Source of the DNA: DAIDKA01 sp035943195
GTDB taxonomy: Bacteria > Pseudomonadota > Gammaproteobacteria > Steroidobacterales > Steroidobacteraceae
Direction: 5' to 3'
DNA length: 61,122 nt
Assembly (NCBI GenBank): GCA_035943195.1
Contig: DASZCK010000155.1
Coordinates: 1-61,122 of the forward strand
How positions within the stretch are numbered: the stretch's first letter is position 1; each line of letters opens with the position of its first letter. Positions 26,404 through 35,118 of the stretch are shown here, one piece after another. Under the pieces are notes generated by a model that did no database searches, was not told the origin of the DNA, and saw only the letters and a list, made by a program, of their open reading frames with translations. The position numbers were made by a program, and so were the translations under genes.

Positions 26404-26439
26404 TGTCAAGATAAACCCCAAGCCCAGTGAAACTTGACA
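26404..26439. promoter_or_regulatory. Inverted repeat in divergent propeller/aldehyde dehydrogenase promoter region
   Basis: TGTCAAG (26404-26410) and CTTGACA (26433-26439) are perfect inverted repeats 22 bp apart in the 171-bp region between divergent genes. Each arm contains TTGACA facing its own gene and could be a -35 box; matching -10 boxes are weak. It could serve as paired promoters or as an operator. Confidence 0.4.
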
Positions 26440-26510
26440 CATCAACAGGGCGCTCCGAGCATGGCGCACCGATCATCTATTGCGTACATCATCGACGCAA
26501 GGAGACAACA

Positions 26511-28094
26511 ATGAATGCCGCTCCCTCGACACTCGGCCGCTCCTCCCAAACCACCAGCATGAGCCAGAGCGCCTCCTTCAGCGCGCATCTGAAGACGCTG
26601 GAGCACACCCTGCCACTGCACAGCCGCTATGGAAACTTCATCGGCGGCAAGTGGATCGAGCCGGTCAAGGGCGGATATTTCGACAATGTCTCACCGACCA
26701 CCGGCCAGGTGATCTGCCAGATCCCGCGCTCCCAGGCGGAAGATGTAGAGAAGGCCATCGATGCCGCACATGCGGCCGCAGACGCCTGGGGCCGCACCGC
26801 CGTGGCGACCCGTGCACGGGCGTTGAACCAGATTGCCGATCGCATGGAGCAGTACCTGCCCTTCCTCGCCGCGGTCGAGACCTATGACAACGGCAAGCCC
26901 ATTCGCGAGACCAACCTCGCGGACCTGCCGCTGGCGGTCGATCATTTCCGCTATTTCGCCAGCTGCGTACGGGCACAGGAAGGCTCGCTCGGTGAGCTGG
27001 ATGACGACACCGTCGCCTACCACTATCACGAGCCCCTGGGGGTCGTGGGTCAGATCATTCCCTGGAACTTTCCCATCCTGATGGCGGCCTGGAAGCTCGC
27101 ACCGGCGCTGGCCGCCGGCAATGCCGTCGTGATCAAACCGGCCGAGCAGACCCCCCTGTCGCTGCTGGTTTGGGCGGAACTGATTCAGGATCTGCTGCCC
27201 GCCGGCGTCCTCAACATCGTCAATGGCTTTGGTCTGGAGGCCGGCAAGCCGCTGGCCGCCAATCCCCGCATCAGCAAGATCGCCTTCACCGGCGAGACCA
27301 CGACCGGCCGTCTCATCATGCAGTACGCCTCGGAGAACATCATTCCGGTAACCCTGGAGCTGGGCGGCAAGTCACCCAACATCTTCTTTGCCGATGTGGT
27401 GCGTGAGGACGATGCCTTCTTCGACAAGGCGCTCGAAGGCTTTGCCATGTTCGCGCTGAATCAGGGCGAAGTGTGCACCTGTCCCTCGCGGGCGCTGGTT
27501 CAGAAGTCCATTTACGATCGCTTCATGGAACGCGCCGTGAAGCGGGTCAAGAACATCCGCCAGGGTGACCCGTACGAAATGAGCACCCAGATCGGCGCCC
27601 AGGCCTCGAATGACCAGTTCGAGAAGATCCTGTCGTATTTTGATATCGGCAAAAAGGAAGGCGCCAAGGTCCTGACCGGGGGCGAACCGAACAAGCTGGC
27701 CGGTGACCTGGCCGGCGGATACTACATCAAGCCCACGGTGTTCGAAGGCCACAACAAGATGCGTGTCTTCCAGGAGGAGATCTTCGGACCGGTTGTCTCA
27801 GTCACGACCTTCGATACGCCTGAACAGGCGCTGGAAATCGCCAACGATACGCTTTATGGATTGGGCGCAGGCGTCTGGACCCGGGACCTGAATACCGCTT
27901 ACCGCTTTGGACGGGGAATCAAGGCCGGTCGTGTGTGGACCAACTGTTACCACGCCTATCCCGCGCATGCCGCCTTCGGCGGCTACAAGAAATCCGGCAT
28001 CGGTCGTGAGACTCATAAGATGATGCTCGATCACTACCAGCAGACCAAGAATGTGCTGGTGAGCTACAGCGAAAAGGCGCTGGGCTTCTTCTGA
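26511..28094 (+). CDS. NAD-dependent aldehyde (acetaldehyde) dehydrogenase, ExaC/AcoD-like
   Basis: A 527-residue aldehyde dehydrogenase with catalytic Cys322 (GEVCTCPSR) and general base Glu283 (LELGGKSPN). It contains the NFIGGKWIEPVKGGYFDN-type start seen in ExaC/AcoD acetaldehyde dehydrogenases. ATG 26511 has AAGGAGA at 26499-26505; the upstream in-frame start adds unrelated sequence and lacks such a site. A DUF779 gene follows, a pairing typical of this subfamily. It would oxidise the aldehyde made by PQQ alcohol dehydrogenases in the periplasm. Confidence 0.9.
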   Translation: MNAAPSTLGRSSQTTSMSQSASFSAHLKTLEHTLPLHSRYGNFIGGKWIEPVKGGYFDNVSPTTGQVICQIPRSQAEDVEKAIDAAHAAADAWGRTAVATRARALNQIADRMEQYLPFLAAVETYDNGKPIRETNLADLPLAVDHFRYFASCVRAQEGSLGELDDDTVAYHYHEPLGVVGQIIPWNFPILMAAWKLAPALAAGNAVVIKPAEQTPLSLLVWAELIQDLLPAGVLNIVNGFGLEAGKPLAANPRISKIAFTGETTTGRLIMQYASENIIPVTLELGGKSPNIFFADVVREDDAFFDKALEGFAMFALNQGEVCTCPSRALVQKSIYDRFMERAVKRVKNIRQGDPYEMSTQIGAQASNDQFEKILSYFDIGKKEGAKVLTGGEPNKLAGDLAGGYYIKPTVFEGHNKMRVFQEEIFGPVVSVTTFDTPEQALEIANDTLYGLGAGVWTRDLNTAYRFGRGIKAGRVWTNCYHAYPAHAAFGGYKKSGIGRETHKMMLDHYQQTKNVLVSYSEKALGFF

Positions 28095-28105
28095 CCGGCG
28101 CGCGC

Positions 28106-28459
28106 GTGAACGAGACGGTCACCGAGCTCGGTCGCGTCGGCGTCACGGCCGCCGCGCGCCAGCTGATCGAGCAGCTCAAGAGCGAGCATGGGCCGCTGCT
28201 GTTTCATCTGTCCGGCGGCTGCTGTGACGGTAGCGCGCCCATGTGCTTTCCACTCGGTGAGTTCAAGCTCGGTGGCGTGGACGAGAAAGTGGGCGAGATC
28301 GTGGGCTGCGGCTTCTGGATGGATCGGGAGCAGTTCCGTCGCTGGGCGCACACCCAATGGGTCGTCGACGTGGTTCCGGGACGAGGCGCGAGCTTTTCCC
28401 TGGAAGCGCCGCTGGGCTGGCGCTTCCTCATCCGCTCCTCAATGTGCATGACGCCTTGA
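28106..28459 (+). CDS. DUF779 family protein
   Basis: A 117-residue DUF779 protein. Typical segments are LLFHLSGGCCDGSAPMCF and GCGFWMDREQFRRWAHTQW; the adjacent Cys pair and the later Cys may bind metal. The family is almost always encoded beside ExaC/AcoD-type aldehyde dehydrogenases, as here (11 bp apart), but has no known reaction. Start is GTG 28106. Confidence 0.85.
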   Translation: MNETVTELGRVGVTAAARQLIEQLKSEHGPLLFHLSGGCCDGSAPMCFPLGEFKLGGVDEKVGEIVGCGFWMDREQFRRWAHTQWVVDVVPGRGASFSLEAPLGWRFLIRSSMCMTP

Positions 28460-28478
28460 ATCGTGCACCCTGCCGGCC

Positions 28479-29810
28479 TCAGAGGGTCGCGCGCAGCTTC
28501 CCGACCTCAGCGGGCGTAATCGACGAGGGCTGCGCGCCGAAACGCGCGATGACGAAGTTGGAGACCGCGGCAACCTGATCATCATTCCAGACCGGCGCGA
28601 ACGCCGGCATGGTGGCGATGGCGCCGGAGGCCGGCAGCGGGCTGGCACCCCGCAAAATCGCCAGTGCCACGTTGGTGGCCGTCGGGTCATTGACGGCTCG
28701 CGTCCCGGTCAATGTCGCGTACGGCACAAAGTCGTTGGCACCCGTCCAGGTGTGACAGCCGCTGCAGGTTCCCGCGAACAGATGACGGCCGGTGGCCATT
28801 TTATCGTCGGTGGAAGTTTCATCGGTGGGGTACTGGGAGGAGCGCGCCAGCTTCGGCGCCGGGAGATCGGAACTGGTGATCGGCGGCACGCTGCGTACGT
28901 ATTCGGCGATCGCGCCGAGGTCAGAGGGCGTCAGATTCTGGAAGCTCAGGTGGACGGCCAGCGCCATCGGGCCGAATGCCGATCCACGGTTCATCGAATG
29001 CCCCGTCGACAGATACTGCAGCAGCTCCGCCTGGGTCCAGGAACCGATGCCGGAGGCCTTGTCACTGGTGAGGTTGTACGCCCGCCAGCCTTCGGCCATG
29101 CCGCCGGCGAACTTGTCGCGGTTGTTCAGCGCCTGAAGCAAGGTGCGCGGCGTATGGCAGTCGCCGCAATGCCCGAGGGACTCGACCAGATAAGCGCCGC
29201 GATTCCAGGTCGGGGTGTGATCGGCAATGGGTTCAAAACGCTTGTTCGGGTCGTAGAGCATCGCCCAGATCGCCATCAGGCCGCGTTGGTTGTAGGGGAA
29301 TCGCAGGGTATTGGCCGGAGCGACATTGCTCACCGCGGGCACGCTGAAGATGTAGGCCTTGATGGCCAGGACATCCTGATCAGTCAGGTAGGTATAGGAG
29401 GCGTAGGGAAATGCGGGATAGAGGTGCTGGCCGTTCTTGTCGCGCCCTTCATGCACCGCCGTCAGAAAATCGGCGTCGGACCATGAACCGATGCCGGTCT
29501 TGGTGTCCGGAGTGATATTAGGGGAGTAGATCGTTCCGAATGACGTCTGGAAAGGCCGCCCGCCGGCAAAGGGCTTGCCGCCTTCAGCCGTGTGGCAGGC
29601 TTCGCAGTCGGCAGCCTGAGCCAGGTAGCGGCCATGCGCCAGCGGATCGGTGGCGGTCAGATCCGCGGGCACACCGGTCGGGGTGCCCTGGTACTGGGCC
29701 AGTGCGACGCGTTGGCCGCTCGCGAAGGCCATGGGACCCGGAACAAACATGACCCAGGCCATGATCCCCAGCAGCGCCACGACCACTACACCAATAATTA
29801 TGCGTTTCAT
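28479..29810 (-). CDS. Membrane-anchored triheme cytochrome c (dehydrogenase electron-transfer subunit type)
   Basis: A 443-residue protein with an N-terminal membrane segment (IIIGVVVVALLGIMAWVMF) and three heme c motifs: CEACH (69-73), CGDCH (215-219) and CSGCH (349-353). The architecture matches cytochrome subunits of membrane alcohol, gluconate or aldehyde dehydrogenases, which pass electrons to ubiquinone or an oxidase. No flavin or molybdenum partner subunit is adjacent, so it could accept electrons from a PQQ enzyme such as that at 58096. It converges with the DUF779 gene and lies downstream of the two-component genes. Confidence 0.9.
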   Translation of the reverse strand: MKRIIIGVVVVALLGIMAWVMFVPGPMAFASGQRVALAQYQGTPTGVPADLTATDPLAHGRYLAQAADCEACHTAEGGKPFAGGRPFQTSFGTIYSPNITPDTKTGIGSWSDADFLTAVHEGRDKNGQHLYPAFPYASYTYLTDQDVLAIKAYIFSVPAVSNVAPANTLRFPYNQRGLMAIWAMLYDPNKRFEPIADHTPTWNRGAYLVESLGHCGDCHTPRTLLQALNNRDKFAGGMAEGWRAYNLTSDKASGIGSWTQAELLQYLSTGHSMNRGSAFGPMALAVHLSFQNLTPSDLGAIAEYVRSVPPITSSDLPAPKLARSSQYPTDETSTDDKMATGRHLFAGTCSGCHTWTGANDFVPYATLTGTRAVNDPTATNVALAILRGASPLPASGAIATMPAFAPVWNDDQVAAVSNFVIARFGAQPSSITPAEVGKLRATL

Positions 29811-29912
29811 ATCCGGCCCCCTCCTCGATCGTCAGTCGCGTAATGATGCGTGCGGGAGGGGTCGGAACGCCAGTGCATCTCGTTGTATCTATTCGGATAT
29901 ATCGAAACGGCC

Positions 29913-30551
29913 TCAGACCTGGATCAACCCGTTCTGCACCGCGATCAGGGTCAATTCTGCCTGGTTGCCGACCGCCAGCTTCTGCTTGATGTTGTACAGA
30001 TGCGTGCCCACCGTGCTCGGGCTCAGGTGCAGCATTTCGGCGATCCGGTTGACCGAGACCCCGTGGGCCAGCTGGACAAACACCTGGAATTCACGCTCTG
30101 AGAGCTGTTCGATGGGACTGGCGCTGCCGGAGAGATCCTGCGCGCTCATGTGCCGGGCAATCGCCGCATCGATATACATGCCGCCGGCGGCGACCATGCG
30201 GATGGCTTCGATCAGGGTTTCCGGCGCGGTGCGCTTGGACAGGTAGCCCAGGGCGCCGGCCTTCAGCGCCCGCTTCGGATGGCTCATGTCCTCGTGCGCG
30301 GACAGGGCAAGGATTCGTGCCCGCGCGTCACGAGCGATGATGCGCTTGATGGCCTCTATACCCCCGGCACCGGCCATCGCCAGGTCCATAACCACGATAT
30401 CGGGCCTGGCCTCCGCATAGCGTGTGACCGCCTGTTCACCGCTTTCGGCCTCCGCCACCACCTGCAGATCTTCGGCGGCCTGCAGCAACAGCCGGAATCC
30501 CACGCGCACCACCTCGTGGTCATCCACCAGCATCACGGTTGTATGGCTCAT
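29913..30551 (-). CDS. NarL/LuxR-family response regulator (ExaE-like context)
   Basis: A 212-residue regulator with a receiver domain (D10/D11, phospho-acceptor Asp56 in VMDLAMAG, Lys in YLSKRT) and a C-terminal LuxR-type helix-turn-helix (about 148-205; LSEREFQVFVQLAHG, NRIAEMLHLSPSTVGTHL). It overlaps the sensor kinase stop by 4 bp. In Pseudomonas, a comparable pair controls PQQ ethanol oxidation, which fits the neighbouring cytochrome, aldehyde dehydrogenase and pqqC. Confidence 0.9.
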   Translation of the reverse strand: MSHTTVMLVDDHEVVRVGFRLLLQAAEDLQVVAEAESGEQAVTRYAEARPDIVVMDLAMAGAGGIEAIKRIIARDARARILALSAHEDMSHPKRALKAGALGYLSKRTAPETLIEAIRMVAAGGMYIDAAIARHMSAQDLSGSASPIEQLSEREFQVFVQLAHGVSVNRIAEMLHLSPSTVGTHLYNIKQKLAVGNQAELTLIAVQNGLIQV

Positions 30552-31936
30552 GCCGCTGCACTCAAGGGTAGTCGCGCCACGACTTCCGTTCCATTACCGG
30601 GTGCGGAGATCAACTGCAATTTCCCTCCTGAGGCGTCGGCGCGCTCACGCATGCCGCGCATACCGTAGTGTCCGCTTTGTTCCCAGCCCGGGGGAAGGCC
30701 GGTGCCGTCGTCGGCCACGCGCACCAGCAGTTCGCCCGATTCCGTGCTCAAGGACACCGTGATCTGGCGGGCCGCCGCATGACGGATCGCATTGGTGAGT
30801 GCTTCCTGCAGGATGCGGTAGGCGCAAATGGACTGTGCGGCACCCAGCTGCGGCAGCGGCTCCTCGACCTGCAGCAGGATCGCGACGCCCGTCAGGCGGG
30901 TGCGCCAGGCCGCCACCAGATCGCCGGCCGCGTCCCCCAAGCCGAACGAATCCAGGGCGAAGGGTCGCAGCCGCGGAATCATTTCGTGCACGGCGTCGTA
31001 CATCTGGCCCGCAGTCTGCACCACCAGCCGCGCAGCCTCGGCCACGCGCTCATTGCCGGGGGCCACCTGCTGCTGGATGATGAGTCCGAAGCTGCGGATG
31101 GCCGTAATCGACTGGCCGAGTTCGTCGTGCAGCTCGCGCGCGATGGTGCGACGTTCCTCCTCGATGTGGCTTTGAATCATCTGCGTGAACTCGCGGTTTT
31201 CCCGCAGTCGATCGCGGGCCTCGACGGCGGCACGACGGTCGGCCACGCCATCGGCCACCGCCTGGGCGGTGCGGTTAAAGGTGGCGCTCATCAGCCGGCC
31301 TTCGCGTCCGCTCAAGGCAGGCAGCCGGGCCCCGTAGTCCCCAGCCTCCATGCGCTTCAGGCCTTCAATTACGATCTGCAGGGGTCGCAGAATACGACCG
31401 GCGAACCAGAATACCGCCAGATTGATGACGGCGAGCGCAATGGCGCCCATCCACAACAGCTGCACCATGCCGTCCCAGCCATCCAGCACGGCACGCGATG
31501 AGTTCGCGTGAATGACGAGCCGGCCGCCACCGATGGCGATCTGCGAGGGTTGCACGACGGGTGCGACCACTCCTGCATACCACGCTGGTGCGCTGCGGCC
31601 GACCTTGTACACGGACGCCGGCGAGGAATACACGAGCTGCCCGGCAGGGTCGTACAGGGTCACGTCATTGGCGCGAACCCTTCCCACCTGGTGCAGGAAG
31701 TTCAGCATGCCGCGAACTCCGGATTCCTCGTAAACACCGGAGACGGCCGTCAGCAACTGGATGGCGACCCGGTTTGATCCCTCGATCTCTTCGCGGACGC
31801 TGTTACGGGTGTCTTCCATCTGCTGGTAGACCAGGGTGCCGATGAACAGAGTCATCATGACCGCGATGATGAGATTGATCTGTAGCCGCAGGCTCAAGTC
31901 AGCACCGGTTCTTGCGGGGTCGGTCGCAAATTTCAC
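30548..31936 (-). CDS. NarX-type sensor histidine kinase
   Basis: A 462-residue kinase: membrane segment 1 (about 18-38), a periplasmic sensor region of about 110 residues, membrane segment 2 (LLWMGAIALAVINLAVFWFAG), a HAMP-like linker, a HisKA_3 domain with His270 (ARELHDELGQ) and an ATPase domain (NAIRHAA, DDGTGLPPG). Start GTG 31936 is tentative; a longer frame reaches 32182 but overlaps pqqC in antisense and looks non-coding. It overlaps the response regulator gene by 4 bp. Confidence 0.85.
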   Translation of the reverse strand: MKFATDPARTGADLSLRLQINLIIAVMMTLFIGTLVYQQMEDTRNSVREEIEGSNRVAIQLLTAVSGVYEESGVRGMLNFLHQVGRVRANDVTLYDPAGQLVYSSPASVYKVGRSAPAWYAGVVAPVVQPSQIAIGGGRLVIHANSSRAVLDGWDGMVQLLWMGAIALAVINLAVFWFAGRILRPLQIVIEGLKRMEAGDYGARLPALSGREGRLMSATFNRTAQAVADGVADRRAAVEARDRLRENREFTQMIQSHIEEERRTIARELHDELGQSITAIRSFGLIIQQQVAPGNERVAEAARLVVQTAGQMYDAVHEMIPRLRPFALDSFGLGDAAGDLVAAWRTRLTGVAILLQVEEPLPQLGAAQSICAYRILQEALTNAIRHAAARQITVSLSTESGELLVRVADDGTGLPPGWEQSGHYGMRGMRERADASGGKLQLISAPGNGTEVVARLPLSAAA

Positions 31937-31973
31937 CTTGGGCGCGCAACGTCGGGGCGATTCTACCCAAAAA

Positions 31974-31988
31974 TCATGAATATCATGA
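31974..31988. promoter_or_regulatory. Candidate operator in kinase/pqqC divergent region
   Basis: TCATGA-ATA-TCATGA (31974-31988) is a near-perfect 15-bp palindrome made of two palindromic hexamers. It lies between the sensor kinase start and the pqqC start, where a regulator could control both. No other copy was noticed in the window. Confidence 0.35.
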
Positions 31989-32049
31989 GCTTCCGGGCCA
32001 TAACCTTGCACACGCTCATGAATTCGACCCCGGGCGCGGATATCGCATT

Positions 32050-32775
32050 GTGATTGGCCTGCTTCCAGAATCGGCGCCGCTTGATGCCGCGGAATTCGAG
32101 CGACAGCTGCGCGCCACGGGCCACTTCTATCACGTCTACCATCCCTACAACGTACTGCTGAATTCCGGGCGGGCCACCCCAAAGCAGGTGCGCGCCTGGG
32201 TGGCCAATCGTTTCTATTACCAGGTCAACCTGCCGATCAAGGACGCGGCGATACTGGGGAACTGCGACGACCGCGAGGTGCGCCGCGAATGGGTGCTGCG
32301 CATCCTCGACCAGGACGGCCACGGGAAGGACCCCGGCAGCATTGAATCCTGGGTGCGCCTGGGTGAGGCGGTGGGACTGACCTCAAATGAGCTGTGGTCC
32401 ATGGAGCATGTGCTGCCCGGGGTGCGCTTTGCCGTCGACTCCTACGTGACCTTTGCGCGGCGGCAGCCGTGGCAGGAGGCCGTGTGTGCATCGCTGACGG
32501 AACTGTTCGCGCCTTCGATTCACCGCGAGCGGCTCGCGACCTGGTCGGTCCATTACACGTGGATCGAAACGTCAGGCTTCGAGCATTTCAGCTCGCGGGT
32601 TTGTCTTGCCTCGCGTGAGGCGCAGCACGCGCTGCGCATCACGCTCGATCATTTCCGCACGCGGGACGCCCAGACGCGCGCACTGGAAGTACTGCGATTC
32701 AAACTCGATCTGCTCTGGTCGATCCTCGATTCCGTGCAGCTGCGCTACGGGCTCGAGGGCGAGCAGCCCGCCTAG
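32050..32775 (+). CDS. pqqC: Pyrroloquinoline-quinone synthase PqqC
   Basis: A 241-residue PqqC, the cofactor-less oxidase that carries out the final ring closure and eight-electron oxidation to PQQ. Strong matches are YHVYHPYNVLLNSGR (27-41), WVANRFYYQVNLPIKDAAIL (50-69), and DREVRREWVLRILDQDG (74-90). The GTG at 32050 gives the usual family length (about 250); the frame extends upstream but that part overlaps the kinase promoter. The other pqq genes (A, B, D, E) are not in the window, so this is an isolated pqqC. It ties the neighbouring alcohol-oxidation genes to PQQ. Confidence 0.9.
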   Translation: MIGLLPESAPLDAAEFERQLRATGHFYHVYHPYNVLLNSGRATPKQVRAWVANRFYYQVNLPIKDAAILGNCDDREVRREWVLRILDQDGHGKDPGSIESWVRLGEAVGLTSNELWSMEHVLPGVRFAVDSYVTFARRQPWQEAVCASLTELFAPSIHRERLATWSVHYTWIETSGFEHFSSRVCLASREAQHALRITLDHFRTRDAQTRALEVLRFKLDLLWSILDSVQLRYGLEGEQPA

Positions 32776-33302
32776 GCAAACACTCCGTATTCGACCTGCA
32801 GGATTTCACCCGAGTCGGTGTTGATCAGCAGCGCATCGGCACCGTCGCGCACCCACTCGTACCCGGCCGGCGGCACTTCGAGCGCGAACAGCCAGTAGTC
32901 GGACAGGATGTACGGCGCCGCCCAATAGGCGCGTGGCAGGATCTGGCCGTAGACCCAGGTATGGGCAGCCCAACCGCGCGGCTGATGGTACGGTCCCACG
33001 TGGAAGCTGCGCGAAGCGCGGAAATTGTGCTGGTAGCTGCCACGATCGACCGTGGTCGGCCGCGTATTCCACCCTTTTGGCGGAGCCACCCGCTCGTAGC
33101 CCCTGGGGCCCGCATGCGGCTCACCACGGGGAGCCTGGCCATGGGACGCCTGGCCATGGGATGCATCGCCATGAGACGCCTCGCCATGGGGAGCGCCGCG
33201 GGCCGCCGGCTCATGGTTGTGTTCCTCCTGGGCCACCGCGCCGGCGCCGACAAACAGGAACGCGCAGGCCAAAGCGGTTCCGAACTTCTGCATGTTGCGC
33301 AT
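32772..33302 (-). CDS. RcnB-like periplasmic protein with His-rich repeats
   Basis: A 176-residue exported protein with a signal peptide (about 1-24, ending AVAQ). A His-rich stretch (35-60) made of SHGxA pentapeptides precedes a C-terminal RcnB-type domain (PAGYEWVRDGADALLINTDS, then ILQVEYGVF). RcnB is a periplasmic protein linked to nickel/cobalt homeostasis in E. coli. The His repeats could bind metal (inference). AAGGAGG lies just before the ATG. It converges with pqqC, overlapping by 4 bp. Confidence 0.82.
   Translation of the reverse strand: MRNMQKFGTALACAFLFVGAGAVAQEEHNHEPAARGAPHGEASHGDASHGQASHGQAPRGEPHAGPRGYERVAPPKGWNTRPTTVDRGSYQHNFRASRSFHVGPYHQPRGWAAHTWVYGQILPRAYWAAPYILSDYWLFALEVPPAGYEWVRDGADALLINTDSGEILQVEYGVFA
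33133..33192 (-). repeat. Four tandem 15-bp repeats encoding SHGxA units
   Basis: Four 15-bp units at 33133, 33148, 33163 and 33178, differing at a few bases (GCCTGGCCATGGGAC type), each encode a pentapeptide of the RcnB-like protein. Units 1 and 2 differ at one base, which suggests recent duplication by slippage. Confidence 0.8.
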
Positions 33303-33445
33303 GGATGATCCTCCTTAAACTGGTACCGCCAAGGTTAACAGGCCATCGTGGTCGTGGCTGTAGGAAAGCCCCACCACTTCGCCTCGTGAGGAAACTTTAA
33401 TCTGCCCGGCAGTGCTAGGATTCCAAACAAGGGGGCACAGCATTC

Positions 33446-35116
33446 ATGTCTGCGGATACCGTCGTTCCGGTACTGGTCGTTGGCGGCAGTCTCGTCGGGC
33501 TGAGCACCTCAATGTTTTTGGGGCTGCACGGAATTCCGTGCCTGTCGGTGGAAAAACACCGTCAGACCGCCATCCATCCGCGCGCCGGCTACTTCCAGTT
33601 ACGGACGCTGGAACTGATGCGCATTGCGGGCATCGAGGACCGGGTCATTCGCGCGGCCCATGCGCTCTACGATCCCAATGGCGGGCTCAATGCCGTGGAG
33701 ACACTGGCAGGTCGCGAGATCGCCAGCTACATGCCCGACATCAATCAGGGCATCGAGGATATTTCCCCGGCACGGCGCCTGTTCATGCCGCAACAGGTAC
33801 TCGAGCCCCTGCTGCAGCAGCGGGCGCTCGAACTGGGCTCGAAGTTTCGCTACGGCACCGAGTGCGTGGGATTCGACCAGGACCAGGATGGGGTCAACGC
33901 CCTGGTCCGCGACATCGATACCGGGGTGCAGACGCGTATCCGTGCCTCCTATCTCGTGGCCTGCGACGGCAACCGCAGTCCGGTCCGCGAGGCGCTTGGC
34001 ATCCCGATGCAGGGATACCCCGTGATGTCGCACAGCGTGACCATCTACTTTCGCGCCGACTGCTCGCGAGCGCTGCGTGGCCGCAATCTCGGCGTCATCT
34101 ATGTGAACAACCCGCGGGTGCGCGGCTTCTTCCGTCTCGAGAAGACCGGCCTCGGGGGGTTCTTTGTGGTATTCACCGTGGGTGACATCCATTCACCCGC
34201 CGCCCGCAACGCAGCGGACGACATCACGACGGACAAGGCACGGCAGCTCGTGCGCGATGCGGTCGGTGACCCCGACCTGGCGATTGAAATCCAGGATGTG
34301 GCCAAGTGGGTCGCCGTCTGTCGCGCGGTCACCAAAATGCGCGTGGGCCGCGTGTTCGTCGGTGGCGATGCCGCCCATCACATGGCGCCGACCGGCGGCT
34401 TTGGCGGCAATACCGGTATTCAGGACGCGCACAACCTGGCATGGAAACTGGCCAGCGTGATTCAGGGGCTGGCCGGTCCCGAACTTCTGGAGACTTATGA
34501 CCAGGAGCGTCAGCCGGCCGGCATGCAAGCCATCGAGCAGGCCTACAACCGCTACGTCCTGCGCTCGGATCCGGACCTGGGAACCGAAGGGATGAAACCC
34601 GCCATTCCCGACATGCATGTCGAATACAACCGCTACCGCTCGCGCGCCTGCATACCCGATCCGGGTGCGGCGGATGACGGCGCGGCGGATATCGATCCGC
34701 GACGCTCAAATGCCCTGCCCGGAACCCGCGCACCGCATGTGGGCCTGCGGCGCGATGGTGTTCTGATCTCGACGCTCGACCTCTACGGTCGTGGTTTCGT
34801 GCTCATCTGCGGCCACGGCGGCGGGGACTGGGTGGCCGCGGCCGCACAGGTCAGCGCGGCGACGGGTGTGGCCATTGCCACCCATGTCGTCGGTCAGCCC
34901 GGGTCGGCGCTGCCATTGGTTGATCTGGCGCCGCATCGTACTCGGCTCTCCAGTCTGTTCAGTGCACCGTTCCCGGCGACCTACGGAATCGAAGCCTCGG
35001 GCGCTGTGCTGGTCCGACCTGATGGCTATGTCGCGTGGCGTGAGAAACATCATTCGTCGAATGCGACGGAGCTGTTGAGGCGCGCACTGACCACCGTGCT
35101 GTGCCGGGAGAACTAG
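33446..35116 (+). CDS. FAD-dependent aromatic monooxygenase (PheA/TfdB family)
   Basis: A 556-residue flavoprotein hydroxylase. The FAD-binding motif is GGSLVG (13-18), and the second FAD motif VGGDAAHHMAPTGGFGGNTG lies near residue 305-325. A C-terminal thioredoxin-like domain (from about 430; ISTLDLYGRGFVLICG) is typical of phenol and polyketide hydroxylases. It would use NAD(P)H and O2 to hydroxylate an aromatic ring. The gene for a quinone reductase follows within 2 bp, consistent with handling a quinone or hydroquinone product. Confidence 0.88.
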   Translation: MSADTVVPVLVVGGSLVGLSTSMFLGLHGIPCLSVEKHRQTAIHPRAGYFQLRTLELMRIAGIEDRVIRAAHALYDPNGGLNAVETLAGREIASYMPDINQGIEDISPARRLFMPQQVLEPLLQQRALELGSKFRYGTECVGFDQDQDGVNALVRDIDTGVQTRIRASYLVACDGNRSPVREALGIPMQGYPVMSHSVTIYFRADCSRALRGRNLGVIYVNNPRVRGFFRLEKTGLGGFFVVFTVGDIHSPAARNAADDITTDKARQLVRDAVGDPDLAIEIQDVAKWVAVCRAVTKMRVGRVFVGGDAAHHMAPTGGFGGNTGIQDAHNLAWKLASVIQGLAGPELLETYDQERQPAGMQAIEQAYNRYVLRSDPDLGTEGMKPAIPDMHVEYNRYRSRACIPDPGAADDGAADIDPRRSNALPGTRAPHVGLRRDGVLISTLDLYGRGFVLICGHGGGDWVAAAAQVSAATGVAIATHVVGQPGSALPLVDLAPHRTRLSSLFSAPFPATYGIEASGAVLVRPDGYVAWREKHHSSNATELLRRALTTVLCREN

Positions 35117-35118
35117 AG

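Noticed and set aside
30548..32182. Extension of the sensor kinase to 32182
   Set aside because: The extra 82 codons are antisense to pqqC and lack sensible composition; the membrane segment follows GTG 31936 directly.
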